Below the pieces are notes generated by a model that worked only from the letters and a program-made list of their open reading frames with translations, was not told the DNA's origin and made no database searches. From assembly GCA_029261795.1 (NCBI GenBank), contig JAJDAP010000015.1:1-63200 (forward strand): a stretch of DNA of 63,200 nt, in the 5' to 3' direction. This DNA comes from Deltaproteobacteria bacterium (lineage in GTDB: Bacteria > Myxococcota_A > UBA9160 > UBA6930). The position numbers and the translations under genes were made by a program. Positions 18,637 to 28,500 of the stretch are shown piece by piece; the stretch's first letter is position 1, and every line of letters begins with the position of its first letter.

Positions 18637-19140
18637 TCAGCGCTCGGCCTTCCGCGCGATGCACTCGATCTCGACCGCAGCGCCGAGCGCCAGCTCCGCT
18701 CCGCCTACGGTGATGCGAGCCGGCGGGTCCTCGGGGAAGAACTCGCCGTAGGCACGGTTCATCTCGGCGAAGGTCGACATATCGCGCAGGTAGACGCTCA
18801 CCTTCACGACGTCGACGAGATCCGCGCCGGCTGCGCGCAGGATCGTCTGGATGTTGCGCAGCGTCTGCGTCGTCTCGGGACCGGTTCCGCCCGGGGCGAG
18901 TTCGAAACCCTCACCTTGCGTGCCCAACGTTCCAGACACGAAGATGAGCTCGCCAGCGACAGTGGCATGCGAGAACTGCGGCAAGCGGCCCAGGCCCTCG
19001 ACGACGACGGACTCGTTCGACTTCGACATGGAAACCATCTCCTCTGCTTGGCTCGCTGGCTCCGTGGCACAAGCCAGGCCGGCAACCACGAACGACGCCA
19101 TTCCCAAGCGCTTCCACCCAGCACCACGATCTCGTTTCAT
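18637..19140 (-). CDS. RidA/YjgF-family protein, exported
   Basis: A 167-residue protein. Residues about 45-167 form a RidA domain: FVSGTLGTQGEG, TLRNIQTILRAAGADLVDVVK with the usual pattern, and the C-terminal EIECIARKAER. The Arg that binds the imine carboxylate in RidA is at PPARITVGG. Classical RidA hydrolyses reactive enamines/imines in the cytosol, but this copy carries an N-terminal signal-like segment (MASFVVAGLAC), possibly a lipoprotein signal. ATG 19140 is the first Met of that segment. It is convergent with the TPR gene and divergent from the rhodanese gene. Confidence 0.85.
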   Translation of the reverse strand: MKRDRGAGWKRLGMASFVVAGLACATEPASQAEEMVSMSKSNESVVVEGLGRLPQFSHATVAGELIFVSGTLGTQGEGFELAPGGTGPETTQTLRNIQTILRAAGADLVDVVKVSVYLRDMSTFAEMNRAYGEFFPEDPPARITVGGAELALGAAVEIECIARKAER

Positions 19141-19243
19141 CGCGCCCCTCGTCCACATTCGAATAGCACAAACCGCCGAAGCGAGATCCGTGCAATCATC
19201 TGCCATCGCGTGGCGTCGAACGCTCGTACATGGAGACCCGTCA

Positions 19244-19621
19244 ATGAGAATCACCGCACTCCTCCTCTTCCTGTCGGTTCTGGCGTGCGGCGCGCCGGAG
19301 CCGGGGGTCAGCGACATCTCCCAGGAGCAATTCCTGTCGAACCCGCCGGAATCGGCACTGATCCTGGATGTCCGCACTGCGGACGAGTTCGCGGCCGGCC
19401 ATGTTCCGGGAGCCGTCAACGTCCCCCATGACCAGCTGGCCTCGCGGCTCGGGGAACTCGAAGGCGAGAAGGACCGTCCCGTCGTGGTCTACTGCGAGCG
19501 AGGCGGCCGCGCCGGAAAGGCAGCATCGGTGCTGCTCGAGGCCGGCTACGCCGACATCCGGCACCTCGCCGGTGACATGACCGAGTGGCGCGCCAACGAT
19601 CGGCCGATCGCCAGGCCATAG
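19244..19621 (+). CDS. Rhodanese-domain lipoprotein/periplasmic protein
   Basis: A 125-residue protein with an N-terminal signal ending in a lipobox-like LAC (MRITALLLFLSVLAC) and a single rhodanese domain. The active-site Cys lies in VVYCERGGRAG, preceded by the conserved ILDVRTADEFAAGHVPGA. It would bind or transfer sulfane sulfur, or act as a phosphatase-like fold, in the periplasm. ATG 19244 follows GGAG. It diverges from the ridA-like gene about 100 bp away. Confidence 0.9.
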   Translation: MRITALLLFLSVLACGAPEPGVSDISQEQFLSNPPESALILDVRTADEFAAGHVPGAVNVPHDQLASRLGELEGEKDRPVVVYCERGGRAGKAASVLLEAGYADIRHLAGDMTEWRANDRPIARP

Positions 19622-19707
19622 GTAGCCCCTCGCGGGCGGTGTAACTCCGCCGCCCGGGCGCCATCTGAGCATCGAGTACACTTGGCGAATCCGCTCGAGG
19701 AGGGTTC

Positions 19708-20955
19708 ATGTCGATCGACCAGCGCACGCGGCGCCTCAGGGACGTCCGACCCCTTGAACGCGAAGAGATTGTCGACGAGCTGTTGCCGACAGCGCTCGCG
19801 GCCCATGGACGCCTCGCCGGCCGCGGCGTCGCGACCAGGCAGCTCCCGGCGCTCGGTCTCGATGTCGACGGAACCGCGCTGACCTTCCGCGAGCGCGACG
19901 GCTCGCTCTCGATGGAGCCGGGCCTCGCGCACGCCGGAATCGTGGCCCATCTGTCGACCGACGCGTTGTCGGACCTCTTGCAGGACGCACAATCGACCAT
20001 GGGGCTGGCCATGACGTCGCGGGTGAAGTTGACAGCCGGAAACATCGACGACTGGATCAGCTGGGAGCCGGTACTCCGGGCGCTGCTCGACGGCCGCAAG
20101 GTGCACGAGCCCGGCGACATCACCTTTCGCGATCTGGATGGCGGCGAACTCGATCTCGACCAGAGCTTCACGATCGAGGATGACCGCGAGGAGATCGCAC
20201 ACTTCCTGCGCGAGGCCGGCTTCCTCCACATTCGCGGCGTCTTCGACGAGGCCGAGATGGCAGAAGTGGCGACGGACATCGACGAGTGGATCGCGCGCGC
20301 GACGCCCGACGATGGCGACTCATGGTGGGCGGAGACCGCCGACGGCGAAGGCCAGGCGGTCCGCGTGCTGAACTTCTTCGAGAAGTCAGCCTCGTTGCGC
20401 TCGCTCGCGGAAGACGAACGCTATCAGTGGCTCGGCTCCCTCACCGGTGATGGCCATCGACATCGCGGCGCCGCCGAGGGCCTCGTCAAGCCACTCGGGA
20501 TCGTCAAGGGTCTATCCGACCTGCCCTGGCACAAGGACTGCGGCCAGGGCCGACACTCCTACCTGTGCAACGCCTTGACCTGCGGCATCTCGGTGACCGG
20601 TGCCGATCGCATGAGCGGGGCCCTCGGCGTCGTGCCAGGTTCGCATCGCGCAAACACGAAGGCCACCGGGCGTGATCCCGAGCTCGACCTGCAACCGCGC
20701 ATGCTCGAAACCCGAACCGGCGACGTCACCGTCCATTGCAGCGACACCCTGCACCGCGCCCACCCACCGATCGAGCGACCGCGCAAGGTCGTCTACTCGG
20801 GCTTCCGTCTGCCACTGCTGCCTGGCGACCACGACGAGCCCAACCCGCGCTACACGCGCGAAGCCCGGGGAAATCTGACGGACGTCCAGGACCGCATCCA
20901 GGCAGCGGACAACGACGAGGCCGAAGATCGTTATGCGCCGGGGCGTGGCCACTGA
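19708..20955 (+). CDS. Phytanoyl-CoA dioxygenase family protein with N-terminal SCP2-like domain
   Basis: A 415-residue protein. Residues about 150-390 are a PhyH-type Fe(II)/2-oxoglutarate dioxygenase with the iron HxD in WHKDC and the distal His in DTLHRAHPP, followed by an Arg-containing segment that would hold 2-oxoglutarate. Residues about 40-140 (LDVDGTALTFRERDG, then LSTDALSDLLQ) look like a sterol-carrier-protein-2 lipid-binding fold. The combination suggests hydroxylation of a bound lipid or sterol, which is inference. ATG 19708 follows GAGGAGG. It is upstream of the aldo/keto reductase on the same strand with 168 bp between. Confidence 0.85.
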   Translation: MSIDQRTRRLRDVRPLEREEIVDELLPTALAAHGRLAGRGVATRQLPALGLDVDGTALTFRERDGSLSMEPGLAHAGIVAHLSTDALSDLLQDAQSTMGLAMTSRVKLTAGNIDDWISWEPVLRALLDGRKVHEPGDITFRDLDGGELDLDQSFTIEDDREEIAHFLREAGFLHIRGVFDEAEMAEVATDIDEWIARATPDDGDSWWAETADGEGQAVRVLNFFEKSASLRSLAEDERYQWLGSLTGDGHRHRGAAEGLVKPLGIVKGLSDLPWHKDCGQGRHSYLCNALTCGISVTGADRMSGALGVVPGSHRANTKATGRDPELDLQPRMLETRTGDVTVHCSDTLHRAHPPIERPRKVVYSGFRLPLLPGDHDEPNPRYTREARGNLTDVQDRIQAADNDEAEDRYAPGRGH

Positions 20956-21123
20956 CGAAGTCGTAAGCCCCCATCCTCGCACGCCGGATGCGGGGAACTT
21001 CCGCGCCTGCCTGGGAAGACGGCTCCCGGACCGAGAGAAGCGCGCGGTCGCTTCGTCACCGTGCCCGGGTCGCGCTACCGTCGTGAATCCGTCAGACGCG
21101 CCCGGCGCCAAGGAGCACCCGAC

Positions 21124-22140
21124 ATGAAGACCCGCCGCCTCGGAACCAGCGCGATCGCCGTCTCCGACATCTGCATGGGCACGATGACCTTCGGAGCGCA
21201 GACCGACGAGAAGATGAGCCTGCGCATCCTCGACCAGGCATTCGATATCGGCATCAACTTCTACGACACCGCCGAGAACTACCCCGTACCGCCGGAGCCG
21301 AAGTGGGCTGGTCGAACGGAGGAGATCGTGGGCAAGTGGCTGGCGACGAAGGACCGGGACGCCGTCATCCTCGCGACCAAGGTCTGCGGCCCGAGCCACG
21401 GCTGGCTCAAGGCGTCGCAGCGTGCGGGCATGACCGCGCTCGATCGGCATAACATCACGCGCGCGGTCGAGGCCAGCCTGAAGCGCCTCGGAACCGACTA
21501 CGTCGATGTCTATCAGACGCACTGGCCCGACCACGACACGGCGTTCGACGAGACGATGCGCGCGCTCGACGATCTCGTACGCTCCGGCAAGGTGCGCATC
21601 CTCGGCTGCAGCAACGAAACGAGCTGGGGGCTGATGAAGAGCCTCGAGACCTCGCGCCGGCGCGGCCTCGCCGAGTACCAGACGATCCAGAACAACTTCA
21701 GCATGAACAACCGGCGCTTCGAGGACGAACTCGCCCAGGTGTGTCGCAAGGAAGGCGTGAGCCTCATCCCCTACTCGCCGCTCGCGGGCGGCGTGCTCTC
21801 GGGCAAGTACAACAGCGGCGAGCGGCCCGAAGGCGCGCGCTTCTCGCGCTACCTCGAGATGGGCGGCCGCCAGGCGGCCATGACGAGGCGCTTCGTCGGC
21901 GAGAAGCCGCTCGCGTCCGTCGAGCGATTCCTCGCGGTTGCCGTCGAAGCCGAGATGTCGCCGGTCACGCTGGCCGTCGCGTGGTCGAAGCAGCACGACT
22001 TCGTCGCCTCGACGATCGTGGGCGCGAGCCATGAGAGCCAGCTGGCCGAGATCTTCGCCGCAAGCGAGCTCGAACTCGACGAAGAGACGATGAGGGCCGT
22101 CCACCGGGTGACCCGCGAGATCATGTATCCGATGGGATGA
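21124..22140 (+). CDS. Aldo/keto reductase
   Basis: A 338-residue NADPH-dependent (beta/alpha)8 oxidoreductase. The catalytic tetrad is visible: Asp and Tyr in FYDTAENY, Lys in ILATKVCG and His in YQTHWPDHD. The cofactor end has STIVGASHESQL. It is of the Tas/YghZ-like type with an insert after the Tyr (PVPPEPKW). Likely substrates are aldehydes or ketones and cannot be named. ATG 21124 follows AAGGAG. It is convergent with the first cyclase gene. Confidence 0.93.
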   Translation: MKTRRLGTSAIAVSDICMGTMTFGAQTDEKMSLRILDQAFDIGINFYDTAENYPVPPEPKWAGRTEEIVGKWLATKDRDAVILATKVCGPSHGWLKASQRAGMTALDRHNITRAVEASLKRLGTDYVDVYQTHWPDHDTAFDETMRALDDLVRSGKVRILGCSNETSWGLMKSLETSRRRGLAEYQTIQNNFSMNNRRFEDELAQVCRKEGVSLIPYSPLAGGVLSGKYNSGERPEGARFSRYLEMGGRQAAMTRRFVGEKPLASVERFLAVAVEAEMSPVTLAVAWSKQHDFVASTIVGASHESQLAEIFAASELELDEETMRAVHRVTREIMYPMG

Positions 22141-22186
22141 TCGGCGCCGACGCCCGCTGCGGAGCGTGAATTGACACGTGATTCGC

Positions 22187-25100
22187 TCAGGAGGCGGCGG
22201 TGTTCGCGAGGCGTTCGGCCTTCATCGGAGCGCCGATCTCCAGGTAGCCCTGGGCCGCCTCTCGAAGCAGCTGCTCCCGGAGCGCGGCCTCGCCGCGCAC
22301 GGCGGCCAGCTCCGCGCGCCATTCAGCGAGCCTGGGAGACAGTGCCCTCGCGCCGGTTCTCTCGATCAGGGCGGCCGCTTCGTCGAGGCTCGCTTCGGCG
22401 GCGGCCGCGGCCGCCGCGCCATCGCGGCGGAGAGCGACGCGGGCCAGGACACCATGGACGAGGGCTTCGAATATGTTGCGGGTCGAGCGCCGACAGAGCG
22501 CGAGTGCGTCTTCTGCTGCCGATTGCGCTGCCGCGAGGTCGCCGGACTCGAGAAGTGCCATCGCGAGAAGCGTTGCCGCCATGCCCGAGTGTTGCTGTTC
22601 GGTGCGCTCGAAGATCTCGAGCGCGGTCCGTGCGGGTTCGATCGCATTGCTTGCCCGACCGGCAGCCAGGTGCGCGAAGGCGTAGCTGCGAAGTGCGTGC
22701 GCGGCCATGACCGGATGTTCCCCGCCGAGCCCAAGACTGAGTTCCTCGCACTGGCGTGCGAACCCGAGCGCACGATCGGCATCGCCAGCGAGGAAAGCGA
22801 GCTTGGCGGAGAACGACACGTTGTAGCCGCGCATCTCCGGGGTACCGTCCTCCTCGGTCATGCGGCGGCTGCGCTCCATCTGCTCGAACGCTTCCGGTAG
22901 GTGCCCCAGCCAGCCGAGCGAGATTCCGTGCCAGAACGAGTACCAGCTGTGAGGGCTGACGCCGATCGTCCACTCCTCACGGGGGATGTGACGTGGAAAT
23001 CGCTCGAGTGATTCCTCGGCGAGCTGTAACGCCTCTGAAACCCGCCCGGCAAAACTTAGTGCATCGGCGAGAAACCCCGCTGCGTTGGACTGCACGCCGA
23101 CGTCGTCGATCTCGAGTGCGGCGTCCTGATTCTGCAGGCACGACTCGAGATACCCGGCCACATCTCCGCCCGCGCAGAGCATCCGGGCATAGAGCTGAGA
23201 CAGGCTCAGGGCCGCGAGTCGATCTCCCATTGCGCTCGCGAAGCCCCGTCCCTCTTCGAACAGTTCGCGCGCTTCTTCGAGCCCCAGCCCGAACCTCCAA
23301 CCCATGTTCAGCAGCTGCCGGCACGCGGCGGTGCCGAGTCCTGCAGCTTCGGCGTCGGCCGGAAGCTCGCGCAGCAGCGCGCGCACCCGGCCCCAGTGGC
23401 GGTTGGCGGCGTCCAGATCGGTCAGGCCCACCCACTCGGCGGCGCGCTTGTGCCAACGCGCCGCATCGAGCGCGGCGCCCGCCTCTTCGTAGTGATGCGC
23501 GAGCAGGGGCGCTCGCTCGTCGAGCTGCTCGGCGTCCTGGGCCTCGATCGCACGCGCCACCGCACCGTGCACGACGCGTCGCCGCTCGCGCAGCTGGCTA
23601 CCGAGTGAGACCTCCTGCGTCAGCGGATGCTTGAACGCGTACTCGACCACCGGGTAGATCGCATGTTCCTGTAGGAACTCGCCGCGCCGCAGTTCGGTGA
23701 TCGCGGCCTTCAACTCGTCGGGCGGCAGTTCCGCCACTTCGGCCAGCAGCGGCTCCGGGAAGTCCTTGCCGATCACGGCAGCAACCTGAAGCAGCCGCTT
23801 CTCGCGCTCGGGCAGCCGATCGATACGCGCGGCCAATACCGCTTGCACGGTGGCGGGCACTTCGAGTCGCTCGATCGGTGTAACCAGTCGATAGGCACCG
23901 CGCGTTCCTTCGAGGCTGCCGGACTCGATCAGCGTCTGCGCAACCTCCTCGGCGAAGAACGGATTGCCTCCCGTACGCGCATGGATCGGTCCAGTCAGTG
24001 CGGCGAGGCTGGGGTCGCTGCCGAGCAGATCCGCGAGCAATTCGCCGATCGCATCCGGGCCGAGCGGTGTCAGCGGGATCTGCCGGTACCACGACTTCTG
24101 CATCCATTCCGCGTGGTACTCGGGGCGGAAGTTCAGCAGTAACAGGTTTCGGCTGCCCGAACGCGCGTCGACCATGTGTTCGAGATACTCGGCGCTGGTG
24201 TCGTCCATCCAGTGCAGGTCTTCGATCAACGTCACGGTCGGCTGCGTCTCGCTCAGGTTCTGGATGACCTGGCGCATCACGTCGAGGAGTTGGCGCTGAC
24301 GTGCCTCCGGCTCGAGACTGGGCGCTGGGCGCTGTGGGTCTGCGACACCGAGGAAATCGAAGATCAACGGAAGCGCCTCGGCGAAGCGCTGATCGAGGAG
24401 CACCATGCGTCCGGCGATCCGCTCGCGCGCGGCTCGGTCGTCGTCGACCGAGGTGATGCCGAAGTAGGCGCGCCACACCTCCAGGATCGGAAGCAGCGGG
24501 ATGTTGCGACCATGGGCGACGGCACGCCCCTCGAAGACCTGGATCCCGCGCGCCCGGCAGCCCTCGAGGAACTCGAAGCACAGTCGACTCTTGCCCGTGC
24601 CGGCTTCGGCGACGACACCGACGACCTGTCCCTCGCCCGCGGCGCTCTGCTCGATTGCATCCTCGAGCATCCGCACATCGGCGGCACGCCCGACGAAGCG
24701 GGAAAGGCCGCGGGCGCGCGAACGGTCGAAACGTGTGCGTGCGCTTCCGAGGCCCACGAGGCGACGCACCTCGACAGCTGCGTCGACCCCCTTCACCCGG
24801 AACTCGCCGAGATCCTCGAGTTCGAAGTATCCACCGGCAAGCGCACCGGTCGCCGCCGTCAGGTAGCAGGTGTTCGGCTCGGCCAGGCTCTCCATTCGTT
24901 GGGCGAGGCCGACGCTGTGCCCCTGGGCCGTGTAGTCCATGCGAAGGTCGTCGCCAATGCTTCCGACCACGACCTCGCCGGAGTGGAGCCCCATGCGCGT
25001 CTGGAACCCGACGCCGTGCTCGCGTTTCACCTCTGTGGCGTAGCGCGCGATCTCACTCTGCAGATGGAGCGCCGCATAACAGGCGCGTTGTGCGTGATCT

Positions 25101-25558
25101 TCATGTGCGATCGGGGCGCCGAACAGCGCCATGATGCCATCGCCCGTATATTGGTTGACGGTGCCTTCGAAGCGGTGCACGCCCTCGGTCAGGATCTCGA
25201 AGAATCGATCGAGGATCCGATGCCATTCTTCGGGGTCGAGCTGCTCGGCCAGCTCCATCGAACCCTTCACGTCGGCGAACATCACCGTGACCTGCTTGCG
25301 CTCGCCCTCCAGGGCGGATTTCGATTGCAGGATCTTGTCGGCGAGGTGTTTCGGCGTGTAGTCGAGGGGGGCACGCGTCGGTGCGGCCGGCTCGCTCGAA
25401 GGCAAAGGCGCCGTCGCAGTGCCGCACTCCAGACAGAACTTCGCACCGGCCGGAAGCTCGGTGGTGCACGTCGCGCAGCGCAGCGCGAAGCCGGTTCCGC
25501 ACTCCAGGCAGAACTTCGCCTGGTCGGGGTTTGTGTGTCCGCAGGCTCCGCAGGTCAC
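22187..25558 (-). CDS. Class III adenylate/guanylate cyclase-AAA ATPase-TPR regulator (paralogue A)
   Basis: A 1123-residue multidomain signalling protein. Two zinc ribbons (Cys pairs at 3/6 with 17/20 and 28/31 with 42/45) lead to a class III cyclase domain at about 85-260. Its metal Asps are in FADVKG (D96) and TGDG (D140). The Asn normally found in the catalytic V-N-x-A-x-R motif is Gly (SVGLAQR), although the Arg is kept. An AAA/STAND ATPase follows, with Walker A AEAGTGKS near 317-324 and Walker B LIEDLHWMD near 444-452. TPR-like helices occupy about 690-1100. The start is GTG 25558, which overlaps the stop of paralogue B as GTGA, so translation is coupled. A nucleotide second messenger may be made in response to ligands sensed by the TPRs; the ligand is unknown. 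Confidence 0.88.
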   Translation of the reverse strand: MTCGACGHTNPDQAKFCLECGTGFALRCATCTTELPAGAKFCLECGTATAPLPSSEPAAPTRAPLDYTPKHLADKILQSKSALEGERKQVTVMFADVKGSMELAEQLDPEEWHRILDRFFEILTEGVHRFEGTVNQYTGDGIMALFGAPIAHEDHAQRACYAALHLQSEIARYATEVKREHGVGFQTRMGLHSGEVVVGSIGDDLRMDYTAQGHSVGLAQRMESLAEPNTCYLTAATGALAGGYFELEDLGEFRVKGVDAAVEVRRLVGLGSARTRFDRSRARGLSRFVGRAADVRMLEDAIEQSAAGEGQVVGVVAEAGTGKSRLCFEFLEGCRARGIQVFEGRAVAHGRNIPLLPILEVWRAYFGITSVDDDRAARERIAGRMVLLDQRFAEALPLIFDFLGVADPQRPAPSLEPEARQRQLLDVMRQVIQNLSETQPTVTLIEDLHWMDDTSAEYLEHMVDARSGSRNLLLLNFRPEYHAEWMQKSWYRQIPLTPLGPDAIGELLADLLGSDPSLAALTGPIHARTGGNPFFAEEVAQTLIESGSLEGTRGAYRLVTPIERLEVPATVQAVLAARIDRLPEREKRLLQVAAVIGKDFPEPLLAEVAELPPDELKAAITELRRGEFLQEHAIYPVVEYAFKHPLTQEVSLGSQLRERRRVVHGAVARAIEAQDAEQLDERAPLLAHHYEEAGAALDAARWHKRAAEWVGLTDLDAANRHWGRVRALLRELPADAEAAGLGTAACRQLLNMGWRFGLGLEEARELFEEGRGFASAMGDRLAALSLSQLYARMLCAGGDVAGYLESCLQNQDAALEIDDVGVQSNAAGFLADALSFAGRVSEALQLAEESLERFPRHIPREEWTIGVSPHSWYSFWHGISLGWLGHLPEAFEQMERSRRMTEEDGTPEMRGYNVSFSAKLAFLAGDADRALGFARQCEELSLGLGGEHPVMAAHALRSYAFAHLAAGRASNAIEPARTALEIFERTEQQHSGMAATLLAMALLESGDLAAAQSAAEDALALCRRSTRNIFEALVHGVLARVALRRDGAAAAAAAEASLDEAAALIERTGARALSPRLAEWRAELAAVRGEAALREQLLREAAQGYLEIGAPMKAERLANTAAS

Positions 25559-28500
25559 CCGGCGCGCTCCGAAAGACGCGCGCGCAAGTCGGCCAACTCG
25601 CGTTCGCACATCCGCATTCCGGTGTACTCGATGGCCGCTGCCCAATCATCCAAGGTGCGCGCGATTTGCGATTCGGGCTCGTCCAGGGCGAGTTGCGCCC
25701 TCGCAAGCGAACCGTAGGAGAGCATGCCGTAGCCGTAGGTCTTCCGTTCTCCCGTCATGGCAGCCGCCTCCGCTGCGGCCCGACGAGCCTCCGTCAACTG
25801 GCCCAGGCCAAGGTGTGCGTCCGCCATCAGTTGGAGCGCCTCGGGCTCGGCGCAGCCCGCATCCCGATTGCCGCGAATCCGCTGGAGCGCATCGCCCGCC
25901 GTCGCGAGCTGTTCCTCCGCCTTGCCTTCGAAACCTAGCGCGCGGGCGAGCGTCAGACTCGACATCACGTCGGAAAGGCCGCCCTGGTTCTCGGCTAGTT
26001 CCCGAGCCTCTCGCGCCCATGGTGTCGCTCCGTCCGTATCGCGCCGCGCTTCAGCGACGAATACCTGGCCCCAGCGAATCCACACCACCATTTCCGGGTA
26101 ACCGTGAGCGAGCGCGAGCCGACGCGCCTCACCCAGGTCGACGCGAGAATCCCCTCTTTCCGCGTAGCCGTTCGTGCACGCGCGGCAATGGGCGACTCCA
26201 ACCAGGGGGCTGAAGCCAGCCACGTCGGACCCCAGATGCGGGTTTCCCGCCAGCAGTGGTTCGAGTTCGTCGCATGCCGCAAGGCACTCCTCCGCCATCC
26301 CGCCGTGGACATACGCGTAGAGCAGGTACACGCGCGTCCCACAACGCAGCGCGAGATCGGCGCTCTCGTCCGCGATCCGGACGGCTTCGAGCGTGTAGCG
26401 GATGTAGTCACGAGTATCGCCGAGCGAGATACCCCGGTACCCGCCGTAGTTCGCCGTCAGCGACGCGAGCGACGTTAGTTCTCCGGAATCCTCGGCCAGG
26501 GCTCGTGCTTCCTCGAAGACCTGCTCTCCCTCCTGCTCGTCCACACCCGCACGCCAGCCAAGCGCCAGGATCTGCGACGCGGCGTCGATGGAGAGCGAGG
26601 CTTGCCCGGGGCCCGCGAGTGCGCGCGCCCTGCGCCAGTGTCCGAGCGTCGCGCTCACGTCGCTCATCCCGGACGAAGCGGCCGCCGTTGCGTGCCAGCG
26701 CGCCGCCACCGGCCCATCGCCCGCCTCTTCCCAGTGGTGGGCGAGAAGTGCAGCGCTCCCCTCGAGACGCTCGCCGCTCGTGTGCTCGATCGCCTTCGCC
26801 ACCGCGGCATGGGTACGACGCTTGCGGTCCTTTAGCTGGGAGCCCAGTGCCACTTCCTGGGTCAGCGGGTGTTTGAAGGCGTATTCGATCACCGGGTAGA
26901 GCGCTTGCTCGTAGATGAACTCGGCCTCTTTGAGCGCGTGAAGCGCTTCGCGAACCTGCTCGGCCGGTTGCTCGCTCGCGGCCAGCAGGATCGGCTCCGT
27001 GAATTCCTTGCCGATCACGGCGGCGGTCTGGAGCACCGTCTTGTCCCGTTCCGCCAGCCGATCGAGCCGGGCCGAGAGCAACGCCTGTACCGTGGACGGA
27101 ACCTCCAGGGCGTCGATCGGCGACACCAACCGGTAGCTGCCCCGGGCGCCCTCCAGATGTCCGGACTCGATCAGGGTCTGCACCACTTCCTCGGTGAAGA
27201 ACGGATTCCCGCCGGTCCGTTCGTGGATCGATTCGGCGAGGCCCGAGATGCTCGGGTCATGGCCTAGCAATGCGTCGAGTAGCTCGCGGACCGCTTCGGG
27301 GCCGAGCGGCGCCAAGGGGATCTGCCGGTAATACGACTTCGACGTCCACCCCGCGCTGTACTCCGGCCGGAAGTTCACCAGCAAGAGGAAGTTCGATCCG
27401 GAGACCGCCTCGACCAATTGCTCCAGGAAGGTCTCACTCACCGGATCCATCCAATGGAGGTCCTCGAGCAGCATGACTCTCCGGTCGTCTGCATCGGTGT
27501 GCTGAACCACCCGCTGGATCACCGTGAAGATCTGGCGTTGCTTGGCCTCGGGGTCCATGCGCGGAACCCGCCGCTCGGGATCCGGCGCACCGAAGAACTC
27601 GAACAGCACCGGCAGGAAGTCGGCAAAGCCAGGGTCGAGGAGCAGCAGACGCCCCGCGATCTTTTCCCGCACAGTGCGGTCATCGTCCCGATCGCCAATC
27701 CCGTAGTACGCCCGGAAGGCCTGGAGAATGGGCAGTAGCGGGATGTTTCGGCCGTGGGCGACGGCGTGGCCTTGCATCACGTTCATGCCACGCGCGCGGC
27801 ATTGTTCGAGGAACTCGAAGCAGAGGCGGCTCTTTCCGGTACCGGCGTCGGCCACGATCCCGACGACCTGCCCATTCCCGGCCTGCGCTTGCTGGGCTGC
27901 CGACTCGAGCGCCTGAATGTCGTCGCTGCGCCCGACGAAACGCGAGAGACCCCGCGCATGGGAAACATCCAACCGGGTCGCGTGCGTCCCGGGGCCACGA
28001 AGCTCGAAAACACCGATCGGCTCCGACGCTCCCTTGACCTCGAACGGGCCCAGATCCTCGAGTTCGAAATAGCCCGCGACGAGCTTGGCCGTCGCATCGC
28101 TCAGATAGCAGGTATGGGGCTCGGCCAGCGACTCCATCCGTTGAGCGATACCCACCGTGTGTCCCTGGGCGGTATAGTCCATGCGCAAGTCGTCGCCGAT
28201 CTTGCCGACGACGACATCGCCCGAGTGCAGGCCGAGACGCGCCTGGATGCCGACACCATGCTCGCGCTTGATCTCCCGGGCCCAGGCCTGCAGCTCGCTC
28301 TGCAGCTGGAGCACCGCATAACACGCGCGCTGGGCGTGGTCCTCGTGGGCAATCGGCGCCCCGAAGAGCGCCATGATGCCGTCGCCCGTGTACTGGTTCA
28401 CGGTCCCCTCGAAGCGGTGCACGCCTTCGCTCAAGATCGAGAAGAAGCGATCGAGGATCGCGTGCCACTGCTCGGCACCCAGCTGCTCCGCCAGGTCCAT

